From an uncultured Oscillospiraceae bacterium (lineage in GTDB: Bacteria > Bacillota > Clostridia > Oscillospirales > Oscillospiraceae), in the NCBI GenBank assembly GCA_934636045.1, contig CAKTZP010000015.1:1-23603 (forward strand): a stretch of DNA of 23,603 nucleotides, read 5' to 3'. Shown in pieces: positions 1 through 7,568 of this stretch. Each line of letters begins with the position of its first letter. Position 1 is the stretch's first letter. The position numbers and the translations under genes are program-made. Below the pieces are notes generated by a model that saw nothing but the letters and a program-made list of their open reading frames with translations, was not told where the DNA came from and searched no databases.

Positions 1-26
1 CCGCAGACGATTGATTCAGAGGTTCC
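1..26 (-). repeat. One end of a 159-bp MITE-like element, cut by the window edge
   Basis: Read on the minus strand, these bases match the left terminus of the element found twice at 15260-15581 (GGAACCTCTGAATCAATCG followed by TCTGCGG). The bases next to it, CTCA at 27-30, would be the 4-bp target duplication if it behaves like the internal copies, whose duplications are CTAA and CTTG. The rest of the element lies outside the window. Confidence 0.75.
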
Positions 27-27
27 C

Positions 28-1173
28 TCAGTTTTTCGACATTTGCAGGTTGTAATACGCGACGATCAGCCCGAGCAGACTGCAATCCATCGGCTGCCGC
101 GGGTCGAGGCCGGTTTTGAGCTTGACCTTGTTCAGCCGGTAGAGGAAGGAGTTCGGATGGATGAACAGCGCCTCTGCTGCCAGCGCGGTGTTGCCGCCGT
201 GCTTGAAGTAGAGCGAGAGTGTGGCCAGCAGCTCTGCGCGCTCGGCCTCGTCGCAGCGGGCAAAGGTGGTGCGCATCAGCGTGTTCATCGTGTATTCCGG
301 GATCGACTGGATGATGAAGGGCAGTGACTGCTCGTTGAAGACCGCCACGACGCTGCCGCCGGAGGAGGCGGCCACGCGGCAGGCCGTGAGCGCCTGCTTG
401 TACTTCTGCGGCAGCTCGGTATAGTCCTGCGCGTGCTGGCTGATGCCGCAGTAGATGCTCCGGTCGTAAAAGGAGGAGATGCTCTGGCAGATCGACAGCG
501 CCTGTGCCCGGATGGCGGAAAGCTGATTTTCGTTGAACAGCACCAGGATGTTGCCGTTAATCGGCACGCAGATGCTCCGGCTGCTTTTCAGCAAATTCTG
601 CACCATCCGCACGATGCCGACGGCGCCCTGTCCCGCCAGCTCCGAGGGGAGCATCAGCGAATCGCCGATCGGCCCGAACAGCGCCAGCGTCTTCGGCGCA
701 AAGAGGTCAAAATCCAGCCCATTGGCCGTGATGCGCAGATTGCGGGTATCGGAAACGTCGCCAAACAGCAGCCGCTCGATGAAATTGTGCTTCGTCGTTT
801 CCAGATAGCTCAGCGCCGCCTGCTGCTGCACCTCGATGAGCATGATCTCGGTCATTTTCTGGATGACCTTGCCCAGACCGGAGACCTCGGCCGGGTCGCC
901 GGTGATGCCGACCACGCCGAGCCGCTCGCCCTTGATCGTGATGGGCAGGTTGATACCGCGGCGGCAGCCGGAGGGCAGGTCGTCCGTGCGGACAATGTAC
1001 GAATCCATGCCGCTTTTCAGCAGATCGCGTGCCACGGTGTGCAGGGTGCCGACGCGCGCCGCGTCCGTGCTGGCCACGATGATGCCGTCGTGATCCATGA
1101 TGTTCAGGTCGCGGCTGATGGTGGTATTGATCTCGTCGACGATCTGTTGGGCGATTTCGGGAAGCAGAAACAT
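28..1173 (-). CDS. cdaR: CdaR/PucR-family sugar-diacid-type transcriptional regulator
   Basis: A 381-residue protein of normal length for CdaR (sugar diacid regulator) proteins. Residues about 1-135 form the diacid-recognition domain, starting MFLLPEIAQQIVDEIN and including the GERLGVVGITGDP segment. A middle GGDEF-like region follows. The C-terminus is a PucR-type helix-turn-helix containing HPNSFLYRLNKVK and then GLDPRQPMD. The frame stays open upstream to 1626, but the ATG at 1173 has an AAGGAGT ribosome-binding site at the right distance, and the upstream extension is the non-coding spacer and the glycerate kinase antisense, so I reject the longer form. It is divergent from the glycerate kinase operon. 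Family precedent is regulation of glycerate or aldarate catabolism, so it probably controls that operon in response to a small hydroxy-acid. The stop codon sits inside the presumed target duplication of a MITE end at 1-26. The family is clear, but the exact ligand and the gene symbol are inferred. Confidence 0.85.
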   Translation of the reverse strand: MFLLPEIAQQIVDEINTTISRDLNIMDHDGIIVASTDAARVGTLHTVARDLLKSGMDSYIVRTDDLPSGCRRGINLPITIKGERLGVVGITGDPAEVSGLGKVIQKMTEIMLIEVQQQAALSYLETTKHNFIERLLFGDVSDTRNLRITANGLDFDLFAPKTLALFGPIGDSLMLPSELAGQGAVGIVRMVQNLLKSSRSICVPINGNILVLFNENQLSAIRAQALSICQSISSFYDRSIYCGISQHAQDYTELPQKYKQALTACRVAASSGGSVVAVFNEQSLPFIIQSIPEYTMNTLMRTTFARCDEAERAELLATLSLYFKHGGNTALAAEALFIHPNSFLYRLNKVKLKTGLDPRQPMDCSLLGLIVAYYNLQMSKN

Positions 1174-1217
1174 AACGCGCACTCCTTTTTGGGTTAAAAC
1201 AGAAAAAAGATTAAAAT

Positions 1218-1234
1218 TTTGTGTGCAGCACAAA
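1218..1234. promoter_or_regulatory. 17-bp palindrome, candidate regulator operator in the divergent spacer
   Basis: TTTGTG-TGCAG-CACAAA is a perfect 6+6 inverted repeat. It lies between the divergent regulator and glycerate kinase genes, 11 bp upstream of a TATAAT box. This is where the regulator encoded at 28-1173 would be expected to bind. The assignment to that regulator is inferred from position only. Confidence 0.55.
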
Positions 1235-1245
1235 GAACCTGCTGT

Positions 1246-1251
1246 TATAAT
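1246..1251 (+). promoter_or_regulatory. Candidate -10 box of the glycerate kinase operon
   Basis: TATAAT matches the sigma-A consensus exactly and lies 52 bp before the GTG start. No good -35 hexamer is seen at 16-18 bp. The palindrome at 1218-1234 covers that position, which suits a promoter dependent on an activator of the CdaR type. Confidence 0.5.
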
Positions 1252-1303
1252 AAACAAAAAGAACAAAGAAAGCAAGTAAATTTTACTGAGTTTTGGAGAA
1301 ATT

Positions 1304-2470
1304 GTGAAAACTGTTATTGCAATCGATTCGTTTAAAGAAAGCGTTTCCTCCGCACAGGCGGCGCAGGCCGTCAAGGCGGGGCTGCTGAGCGTATGCCCCG
1401 ACATGGAGACGCACATATTCCAGCTGGCCGACGGCGGCGAGGGCACGGTCGATGCTATCACGACCGGCTGCGGGGGCGAATTTGTCTCCCGCGACGTGGT
1501 CTCCTGCTCGGGCGGCACCGTGCGCGCAAAGTACGGCGTCATCCGCAGCCGCGGCACGGCGGTCATCGAGGTCGCGAGTGCCGCGGGACTGGCGCTCATC
1601 CCGCTGAGCGAGCGCAACCCGCTCAACGCGACGTCCTACGGCGTGGGCGAGCTGATCCTCGACGCGATGGAGCAGGGCTACCGCAGGTTTATCATCGGCC
1701 TCGGCGGCAGCGCGACCAACGACGGCGGCATCGGCATGCTGCAGGCGCTGGGCTATCGCTTCCTCGACTGCGACGGCCGGTGCGTCGGCCGCTTCGGCCG
1801 GGACGTCGAGCGCATCGCCGCGGTCGACTTTTCCGGACGGGACGCCCGGCTCGACGCGTGCAGCTTCCTGCTGGCCTCGGACGTGAACAATCCCCTGTGC
1901 GGCGAGACCGGCGCTTCGGAGATCTTCGGCCCGCAGAAGGGCGCGGACGTCGGCATGGTCGCGCGGCTGGATAAGTCGCTGGAAAGCTACGCCAAGGTTA
2001 CGCAAAAGGCGCTCGGCAAGGACGTGTCCCGTATTCCGGGCGCGGGCGCAGCGGGCGGCCTCGGCTTTGCGTTCATGGCCTACCTGAACGCGAAGATGAG
2101 CCCCGGCGTGGACACGGTCATTGAAATGACCAACATGGAGCAAGCGATCGCGCAGTCCGACCTCGTCATCACCGGCGAGGGACGCCTCGACCGCCAGACC
2201 AGCATGGGAAAAGCGCCCATGGGCATTGCGCGCTTGGCAAAAAAGCATCGCAAGCTCGTTGTCGCCATCGCCGGCTGCGTGTCCGACGGCGCGGAGGAAT
2301 GCAATCGCATCGGCATCGACGCCTATTTCCCGGTGCTGCAGACGCCGGTGAGCCTCGGCGAAGCGCTCGAGATTGACCGCACGCTTGAAAACATCACCAA
2401 AACTGCCCGTCAGCTCTTCCGCCTGATTGACGCGGTCGCAGAGGGCCATGAGATAGAGGGGAAATGCTAA
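1304..2470 (+). CDS. glxK: Glycerate kinase (GlxK/GarK family)
   Basis: A 388-residue glycerate 2-kinase, the usual length, which phosphorylates D-glycerate with ATP in the cytoplasm so that it enters lower glycolysis. Family motifs visible are the N-terminal AIDSFKESVSS, ADGGEGTVDA near residue 45, the glycine-rich GLGGSATNDGG near 131-141, and GEGRLDRQTSMGKAP near 290. The start is GTG at 1304, preceded by GGAG five bases upstream. It is the first gene of the operon and its TAA overlaps the ATG of the ABC ATPase (TAATG), so the two are probably translationally coupled. Co-transcription with a sugar importer and two catabolic-looking proteins suggests that the imported substrate is broken down to glycerate. 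The gene is intact. Confidence 0.93.
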   Translation: MKTVIAIDSFKESVSSAQAAQAVKAGLLSVCPDMETHIFQLADGGEGTVDAITTGCGGEFVSRDVVSCSGGTVRAKYGVIRSRGTAVIEVASAAGLALIPLSERNPLNATSYGVGELILDAMEQGYRRFIIGLGGSATNDGGIGMLQALGYRFLDCDGRCVGRFGRDVERIAAVDFSGRDARLDACSFLLASDVNNPLCGETGASEIFGPQKGADVGMVARLDKSLESYAKVTQKALGKDVSRIPGAGAAGGLGFAFMAYLNAKMSPGVDTVIEMTNMEQAIAQSDLVITGEGRLDRQTSMGKAPMGIARLAKKHRKLVVAIAGCVSDGAEECNRIGIDAYFPVLQTPVSLGEALEIDRTLENITKTARQLFRLIDAVAEGHEIEGKC

Positions 2471-3954
2471 TGTCAAATACGATTTTGCAAATGCAGGGGA
2501 TCAAGAAATCCTTCCACGGCGTGGAGGTTCTTCACTCGGTCGACTTTTCCCTTGAAAAAGGGCATGTGGCAGCGCTGGTCGGCGAAAACGGCGCAGGCAA
2601 GTCCACGCTGATGAAGATCCTCATGGGCGAGCATGCGCCGGATGCGGGCAAGCTTATCATCGACGGCAAGGAAATGTCCTTCCAAAGCCCCTATCAGGCG
2701 CGTGAGCACGGCGTTTCGATGATCTTCCAGGAGATGTCCGCCTTCCAGGACATGACCGTGGCCAACAACATCTACATCGGCCGTGAGCCGAAGAAGCTCG
2801 GCCTTGTGGATGACCGCGCCATGCGCCGCCAAGCGCAGGCGCTGCTGGACAGCTATGACATCAAAATTCATGCCGATGCGCTGGTCAAAAACCTCTCCGT
2901 TGCCGAGACCCAGCTGCTCGAGATCGCCAAGGCCGTGTCCTACGACGCCAAGATCGTCGTCATGGACGAGCCCACCTCCGCGCTGACCGACAACGAGGTC
3001 GGCATCCTGTTTGATATCATCGGAAAGCTCAAAAGCCGCGGCGTCGGCATCATCTACATCACCCACAAGCTCGAGGAGCTGCCGGTCATCGCCGACACGA
3101 TCAGCGTCCTGCGCGACGGCATGATCATCTCCGCGCGCAGCATGCAGGACTTCGACCAGAAGACCGTCATCAGCGAAATGGTCGGCCGACCGCTCGATCA
3201 TGTCTACCCCACGGTGGAAAAGGAGATCGGCGAGACGATCTTTGAGGTGGAGCACCTGAGCCGCGCGGGCGTGTTTGACGACGTCAGCTTCAAGGTCGCG
3301 CGCGGCGAGATCCTCGGCTTTGCCGGCATGGTCGGCGCGGGACGCACCGAGGTGATCGAGGCGCTGTTTGGCATCGAGCGCCCCACCGGCGGCACGGTTC
3401 GCTTCAAGGGTGAGCCGCTGCGCATCAAAAGCCCCGGCGAGGCGGCCAAGCACCACTTCGCGCTGGTCCCGGAGGATCGCGCGCACTGCGGCCTGAATCT
3501 GCGCGGCTCGGTGCTGTCGAACATCTGCGTGACCATCATCAACAAGCTCAGCCGCGGCGGCTTTGCCTCGCGCAGACGCGAGCAGTCCAGCACCAAGGCC
3601 ATCATCGAAAAGATGCGCGTCAAGATCCACGGCGTCGATCAGCAGGTCGCCTCACTCTCCGGCGGCAACCAGCAGAAGATCGTCGTGGCCAAATGGCTGC
3701 TGACCGAGCCGGAGCTGGTCTTCCTCGACGAGCCGACGCGCGGCATCGACGTCGGCGCAAAGTATGAGATCTACGAGCTCATTCAGGAGCTGGCCAAGGC
3801 CGGCAAGGCGGTCATCGTCGTTTCATCGGAAATGCCGGAGCTGCTGGGCATCTGCGACCGGCTGCTCGTTCTCAAGGAGGGCCGCATCGTCAGCGAAATG
3901 CCGGCCTCCGAGGCGACGCAGGAAAAAATCATGACGGCTATCATCAAAGGCTGA
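2470..3954 (+). CDS. Ribose-type sugar ABC transporter, duplicated ATPase subunit (RbsA/MglA-like)
   Basis: A 494-residue cytoplasmic ATPase with two fused nucleotide-binding domains, as in RbsA, MglA and XylG. Domain 1 has Walker A GENGAGKST (residues 38-46), a divergent signature SVAETQLLEIAKA, and Walker B VVMDEPTSAL. Domain 2 has the degenerate Walker A typical of this family (GMVGAGRTE), signature LSGGNQQKIVVAKW near 396, and Walker B VFLDEPTRGID. An in-frame ATG exists at 2464, but it is only 2-3 bases from the GGGG ribosome-binding site. The ATG at 2470, overlapping the upstream stop, has correct spacing and gives the start MSNTILQMQGIKKSF. It powers import through the permease at 3973-4971. 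The substrate cannot be read from the ATPase. Confidence 0.93.
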   Translation: MSNTILQMQGIKKSFHGVEVLHSVDFSLEKGHVAALVGENGAGKSTLMKILMGEHAPDAGKLIIDGKEMSFQSPYQAREHGVSMIFQEMSAFQDMTVANNIYIGREPKKLGLVDDRAMRRQAQALLDSYDIKIHADALVKNLSVAETQLLEIAKAVSYDAKIVVMDEPTSALTDNEVGILFDIIGKLKSRGVGIIYITHKLEELPVIADTISVLRDGMIISARSMQDFDQKTVISEMVGRPLDHVYPTVEKEIGETIFEVEHLSRAGVFDDVSFKVARGEILGFAGMVGAGRTEVIEALFGIERPTGGTVRFKGEPLRIKSPGEAAKHHFALVPEDRAHCGLNLRGSVLSNICVTIINKLSRGGFASRRREQSSTKAIIEKMRVKIHGVDQQVASLSGGNQQKIVVAKWLLTEPELVFLDEPTRGIDVGAKYEIYELIQELAKAGKAVIVVSSEMPELLGICDRLLVLKEGRIVSEMPASEATQEKIMTAIIKG

Positions 3955-3972
3955 ATCGGATAGGAGCAAAAC

Positions 3973-4971
3973 ATGAAAGTGAACAGAAAAACAAAATTCA
4001 AGGCGCTGATTCCCCGGCTGGCAATCGTTCTCATCCTCTTCCTGCTGATCGGCCTGTGGTCGATTCTCTCGCCGGCGTTTTTCACCACGAACAACCTGCT
4101 GCTGATCATCAAGCAGGTCACGCTCTACGGCATCCTCGCCGTCGGCATGACGTTCGTCATCATTACCGGCGGTATTGACCTGTCCGTCGGCTCGATCGTG
4201 GCCATCTGCTGCGTCTTCTCGGCGCGCTACATCTCCGGTGACCATGTGGACAATCCCCTCATCGTCCCGATCGCGATCTCCATCGGCATGGGTCTGCTCT
4301 GGGGCGCGATCAACGGCGTCGGCGTGGCCTACGCCAAGGTGCCCAGCTTCATCATGACCATGTGCACCATGCTGGCTGCCCGCGGCCTTGCCTACATCTA
4401 CACCAACGCCAAGGCCATCTTCTTCCTCAGCGACCGCTTCGTCAGCATCGCCAACGGCTTTATCAACCGTACCTTTGACGAAGCCGGCACGCTCACCAAC
4501 TTCGGCATTCCCTACATGGTCTTCTACTTTATCGCGGCCATGGCCGTCGGCATCGTCGTGCTGCAATGCACCAGCTATGGCCGCAAGGTCTACGCTGTCG
4601 GCGGCAACGCGGTCTCCGCGCGCTATTCCGGCATCAACGTCAAGTGGATCACCTGCACAACGTACATCATCAGCGGCCTGTGCGCCGGCATCTGCGGCTT
4701 CCTCATGGCCTCGCGCATCTCCTCCGGCAACGCCAACGCGGCCGACGGCTATGAGATGACGGTCATTGCTGCGGCGGTCATCGGCGGCGTCAGCATGAGC
4801 GGCGGCATCGGCACGATGACCGGCACGACCATCGGCGTCCTGATCATCGGCGTTATCAGCAACGGCATGGATATCCTCGGCGTCAACAGCTACTTCCAGA
4901 AGGTGCTTCAGGCGATCATCATCTTCGCCGCGGTCTATGTCGACGGCCGCCTGAATGCAAAGAAGAAATAA
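3973..4971 (+). CDS. Ribose-type sugar ABC transporter permease (RbsC-like)
   Basis: A 332-residue polytopic inner-membrane permease of the branched-chain amino acid/ribose permease superfamily. After a short basic N-terminus (MKVNRKTKFK) come about eight to ten hydrophobic segments. The family hallmark TGGIDLSVGSIVAI lies near residues 61-75, a cytoplasmic loop GGNAVSARYSGINV near 210, and the glycine-rich GGVSMSGGIGTMTG near 270. The start has AGGAG six bases upstream and is 18 bp after the ATPase stop. A single permease gene implies a homodimer working with the duplicated ATPase. Confidence 0.93.
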   Translation: MKVNRKTKFKALIPRLAIVLILFLLIGLWSILSPAFFTTNNLLLIIKQVTLYGILAVGMTFVIITGGIDLSVGSIVAICCVFSARYISGDHVDNPLIVPIAISIGMGLLWGAINGVGVAYAKVPSFIMTMCTMLAARGLAYIYTNAKAIFFLSDRFVSIANGFINRTFDEAGTLTNFGIPYMVFYFIAAMAVGIVVLQCTSYGRKVYAVGGNAVSARYSGINVKWITCTTYIISGLCAGICGFLMASRISSGNANAADGYEMTVIAAAVIGGVSMSGGIGTMTGTTIGVLIIGVISNGMDILGVNSYFQKVLQAIIIFAAVYVDGRLNAKKK

Positions 4972-5020
4972 AATAGGCCTCCGCCTGTTTTATATTATAA
5001 AAAAACGAAAGGAACTCAAG

Positions 5021-6058
5021 ATGAAAAAGATTCTCGCTCTCATTTTGGCGCTGTGCATGGTGCTGGCACTGTGCGCCTGCGGCTCGAACACCGAAAAGAC
5101 GGAAGCTCCCACCGACGGCACGCCCGCCACGGACGGCACACCCGCGACCGATGGCAACACCGACACCCCCACCGAAAACACCGGCAAGATCAAGATCCTC
5201 TTCACGCAGACCCATAACGACAACTCCTTCATGGCCTATCTGGCCCAGACCCTCGTGAACACCGCTGCCGAATACGGCATCGAGTGCGTCCATCTGACCT
5301 GCGGCAGTGACGAAGCCGTCCAGCTCGCGCAGATCGAGCAGGCGGTCTCCAGCGGCGAATATGCCGGCATCATCGCCGACTGCGGCGGTGACGCCGTCAT
5401 TCAGGGCTTCAAGGAAGCCTCCGAGGCCGGCATCCCCTGCATCACCATGCACGAGGGCGTCTCCGAGAACCCCTACCTCAGCGCGACCGTTGCCTGCAGC
5501 CTTGCGCAGACCGGCTACACCGCCATCAAGCTCGAGCATGAGCAGCTCGGCGAAGGCTTCAACCTTGCCATCTTCAACGGCTCCGAGGGGCACGGCGCGA
5601 CCGTCGCCATCCGCGAGGGCTACGATAAGGCACTGGCCGAGTTCCCCGACATCAACGTCGTATTCGACGGCCACGGCAACTGGAACGCTGCCGATGCCAT
5701 GGCGCTGGCTGAAACCTGGTTCGCCTCCGGCACCAAGATCGACGGCGTCGTCTGCATGAACGACGGCATGGCCACCGGCGTCCGCGAGGTCATGGGCTCC
5801 TACGGCCTGCTCGGCACCGTGCCCATCTACTCCAACGACTGCGAGGCCGATACCCTCGCCGCCATCGAAAAGGGCGAGCAGAGCGGCTCGTTCGACATGA
5901 ACGCGCAGGCGCAGTGCACCGCCGCCATCGAGACCATGCTCAAGCTCATCAAGGGCGAGGCCCTCGAGGAGACGGCCATCTATGTTGAGCCGCTGCTGGT
6001 CACCAAGGAAAATCTGGATGAGTACCGCGCAGCCCACGCCGAATCCGGCAGCTACTAA
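5021..6058 (+). CDS. Sugar ABC transporter substrate-binding lipoprotein (type 1 periplasmic-binding fold)
   Basis: A 345-residue solute-binding protein. It has a lipoprotein signal peptide with lipobox LCAC, so Cys20 would be lipidated. A low-complexity Thr/Asp/Pro linker follows, with a repeated PATDGT unit from about residues 30-50. The mature ribose-binding-like domain begins near KIKILFTQTHNDNSF. Later family-like segments include EQAVSSGEYAGIIADCGG, ACSLAQTGYTAI, and VVCMNDGMATGVREVMG near the hinge. The start ATG at 5021 has AAAGGA upstream; a longer in-frame form from 4955 would overlap the permease and lack a proper signal peptide. It is 49 bp after the permease. The hydroxy-acid preference suggested by glycerate kinase is inference. 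Confidence 0.92.
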   Translation: MKKILALILALCMVLALCACGSNTEKTEAPTDGTPATDGTPATDGNTDTPTENTGKIKILFTQTHNDNSFMAYLAQTLVNTAAEYGIECVHLTCGSDEAVQLAQIEQAVSSGEYAGIIADCGGDAVIQGFKEASEAGIPCITMHEGVSENPYLSATVACSLAQTGYTAIKLEHEQLGEGFNLAIFNGSEGHGATVAIREGYDKALAEFPDINVVFDGHGNWNAADAMALAETWFASGTKIDGVVCMNDGMATGVREVMGSYGLLGTVPIYSNDCEADTLAAIEKGEQSGSFDMNAQAQCTAAIETMLKLIKGEALEETAIYVEPLLVTKENLDEYRAAHAESGSY

Positions 6059-6100
6059 GAATCTCCGAATCCTCCAAATTGTTCCGCATGTTTCCAAGCG

Positions 6101-6136
6101 ACGCGGGAATGGGCGCAAGCCCATTCCCCGTCCCGC
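6101..6136. repeat. Hairpin repeat, copy 1
   Basis: A perfect 10-bp stem, GGGAATGGGC and GCCCATTCCC, closes a GCAA tetraloop (6105-6128). A related sequence recurs at 6252-6287. It lies 45 bp after the binding-protein stop and has no adjacent T-run, so it is a stabilising structure or repeat more than a classical terminator. Confidence 0.6.
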
Positions 6137-6156
6137 ACCGTCAAAAAAGCCCAAGC

Positions 6157-6225
6157 CTTGTCATTGCGAGGCCCTGAAAGGGCCGTGGCAAGCCCGCAGA
6201 CCGTTTGCGTTTTCGCGGTGACAAT
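6157..6225. repeat. REP-like palindromic element
   Basis: The outer arms TTGTCATTGCGA and TCGCGGTGACAA are imperfectly complementary (10 of 12). An inner hairpin, GGCCCT-GAAA-GGGCC, sits between them. The sequence resembles the ATTGCGA...GGCAA type of dispersed intergenic palindrome. A second motif of this kind is at 8485-8522. Confidence 0.5.
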
Positions 6226-6251
6226 GCGGCTGGCTTACGACGTGTTACAAT

Positions 6252-6287
6252 ACGGCAATGCGCGCAAGCCCATTGCCCGCGTCCCGT
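6252..6287. repeat. Hairpin repeat, copy 2
   Basis: GGCAATG-CGCGCAAGC-CCATTGCC resembles the hairpin at 6101-6136: both share GCGCAAGCCCATT and a following CCCG...TCCCG. With copy 1 and the REP-like element it fills most of the 265-bp gap between the binding protein and the UPF0261 gene. No gene is seen in that gap. Confidence 0.5.
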
Positions 6288-6323
6288 TCCATTTCCGCAA
6301 TTCTGCAAAGCAGGTGATATCGG

Positions 6324-7541
6324 ATGAAAACCATTCTTATGCTGGGCACCTTCGACTCGAAGGGACATGAATTTGATTATCTTTACGCGGAGCTGAAGCG
6401 GCGCGGCGTGGACATTCTGACGATGAACGTCGGTGTCTACGCGCCCACCAGCTCCTTTGACATTGACATTGACGCCTCGCTTGTGGCGCACGAGGGCGGT
6501 GTGGAGCTCGAGGAGCTCCGCCGCGTCGGCGACCGCGGGCAGGCGATGAAGACGATGTGCATCGGCGCGCGCACCCTCGCGGTTCGTCTGCAGGAGACGC
6601 ACAAGATCGACGGCGTGATCTCTATGGGCGGCGGCGGCGGAACCTCCATCGCCAGCACGGCCATGCAGGCGCTGCCCATCGGCTTTCCGAAGCTGTGCAT
6701 CACCACGCTGGCCTCCGGCGACACCCGTGAGTACGTCGGCACGAAGGACGTGGTGCTCTTCCCGTCCATCGTCGATATCAGCGGCATCAATCAGTTTTCC
6801 AGAATGATCATCTCCCGCGCAGCGGGCGCGATCTGCGGCATGGCCGCGCTGGACCCCCTGCCGGACGAAAACGACCGCCCGATTGTCTGCCTTTCCATGT
6901 TCGGCAATTCCACCCAGTGCATCGAGCAGTGCGCTGACCTGCTCCGCCGCGACCGCTACGAGCCCATGGTCTTCCATGCCACAGGCGGCGGCGGCCGCTC
7001 ACTGGAGGAATTTATCCGCAGCGGTCACTGCGCCGCCGTGCTGGATTTAACGACCACCGAGTGGGCCGACGAGCTGGCCGGCGGCATCCTCAGCGCCGGC
7101 CCGACGCGGCTGGATGCCATCTCCGCCGTTGCCATCCCCGCCGTCCTTGCGCCGGGCTGTCTGGATATGGTCAATTTCGGCACGATGGAAACCGTGCCCG
7201 AGGCCTACAGGGCTGCCGGACGCCGCTTCTACAGCTGGAACCCGATGGTCACGCTGATGCGCACGAATGAGGAGGAAAACCGTGTGCTCGGCAAGGTGCT
7301 TGCCGAAAAGGCCAACGCGGCCAAGGGGCCGGTCGCGGTCATTTTCCCGCGGCGCGGCCTGTCGATCCTCGACGGCGCCGGACAGCCCTTCTGGGATCCT
7401 GCCGCGGACGCCGCCTTGGCCGAAGCGATCCAAGAAAACCTCCGAGCCGACATTCCGTATGTCGAGGTTGACGCCAACATCAACGACCCCGAGTTTTCCG
7501 AGGCGGCCGTTGCGTTGCTGTACAGGCTCTGGAAGAAATAA
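6324..7541 (+). CDS. UPF0261 / Tm-1-like ATP-binding protein
   Basis: A 405-residue protein of the UPF0261 family, which corresponds to the N-terminal part of the tomato Tm-1 protein. It begins TILMLGTFDSKGHEFDYL. A glycine-rich stretch MGGGGGTSIAST lies near residue 100, followed by GFPKLCITTLASGD, SMFGNSTQC near 191-198, and HATGGGGRSLEEFI near 216. The C-terminal part carries VIFPRRGLSILDGAGQPFWDP. The start ATG has AGGTGAT upstream. It follows the importer genes after a repeat-filled 265-bp gap and precedes the TIM-barrel gene by 27 bp. The family has no firmly established reaction that I can name. In this setting it is probably an enzyme acting on the imported compound or its product. 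The family is clear; the function is not. Confidence 0.88.
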   Translation: MKTILMLGTFDSKGHEFDYLYAELKRRGVDILTMNVGVYAPTSSFDIDIDASLVAHEGGVELEELRRVGDRGQAMKTMCIGARTLAVRLQETHKIDGVISMGGGGGTSIASTAMQALPIGFPKLCITTLASGDTREYVGTKDVVLFPSIVDISGINQFSRMIISRAAGAICGMAALDPLPDENDRPIVCLSMFGNSTQCIEQCADLLRRDRYEPMVFHATGGGGRSLEEFIRSGHCAAVLDLTTTEWADELAGGILSAGPTRLDAISAVAIPAVLAPGCLDMVNFGTMETVPEAYRAAGRRFYSWNPMVTLMRTNEEENRVLGKVLAEKANAAKGPVAVIFPRRGLSILDGAGQPFWDPAADAALAEAIQENLRADIPYVEVDANINDPEFSEAAVALLYRLWKK

Positions 7542-7568
7542 ATCACTACATTCAGGGAGGATAAAACC

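Noticed and set aside
433..1197. Long plus-strand frame opposite the regulator
   Set aside because: It is a mirror frame of the GC-rich gene on the other strand, with Asp/Ala/His-rich low-complexity translation and no ribosome-binding site.
1174..1626. N-terminal extension of the regulator frame
   Set aside because: It runs through the divergent promoter region and antisense to glycerate kinase. The ATG at 1173 has a good ribosome-binding site and matches the family start.
4972..5000. Small hairpin (AGGC-CTCC-GCCT) followed by T-rich sequence between permease and binding protein
   Set aside because: The stem is only 4 bp, too weak to call an attenuator.
4919..6154. Long minus-strand frame opposite the binding-protein gene
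   Set aside because: Antisense shadow of a clear lipoprotein gene, rich in Gly/Val/Asp repeats and without family motifs.
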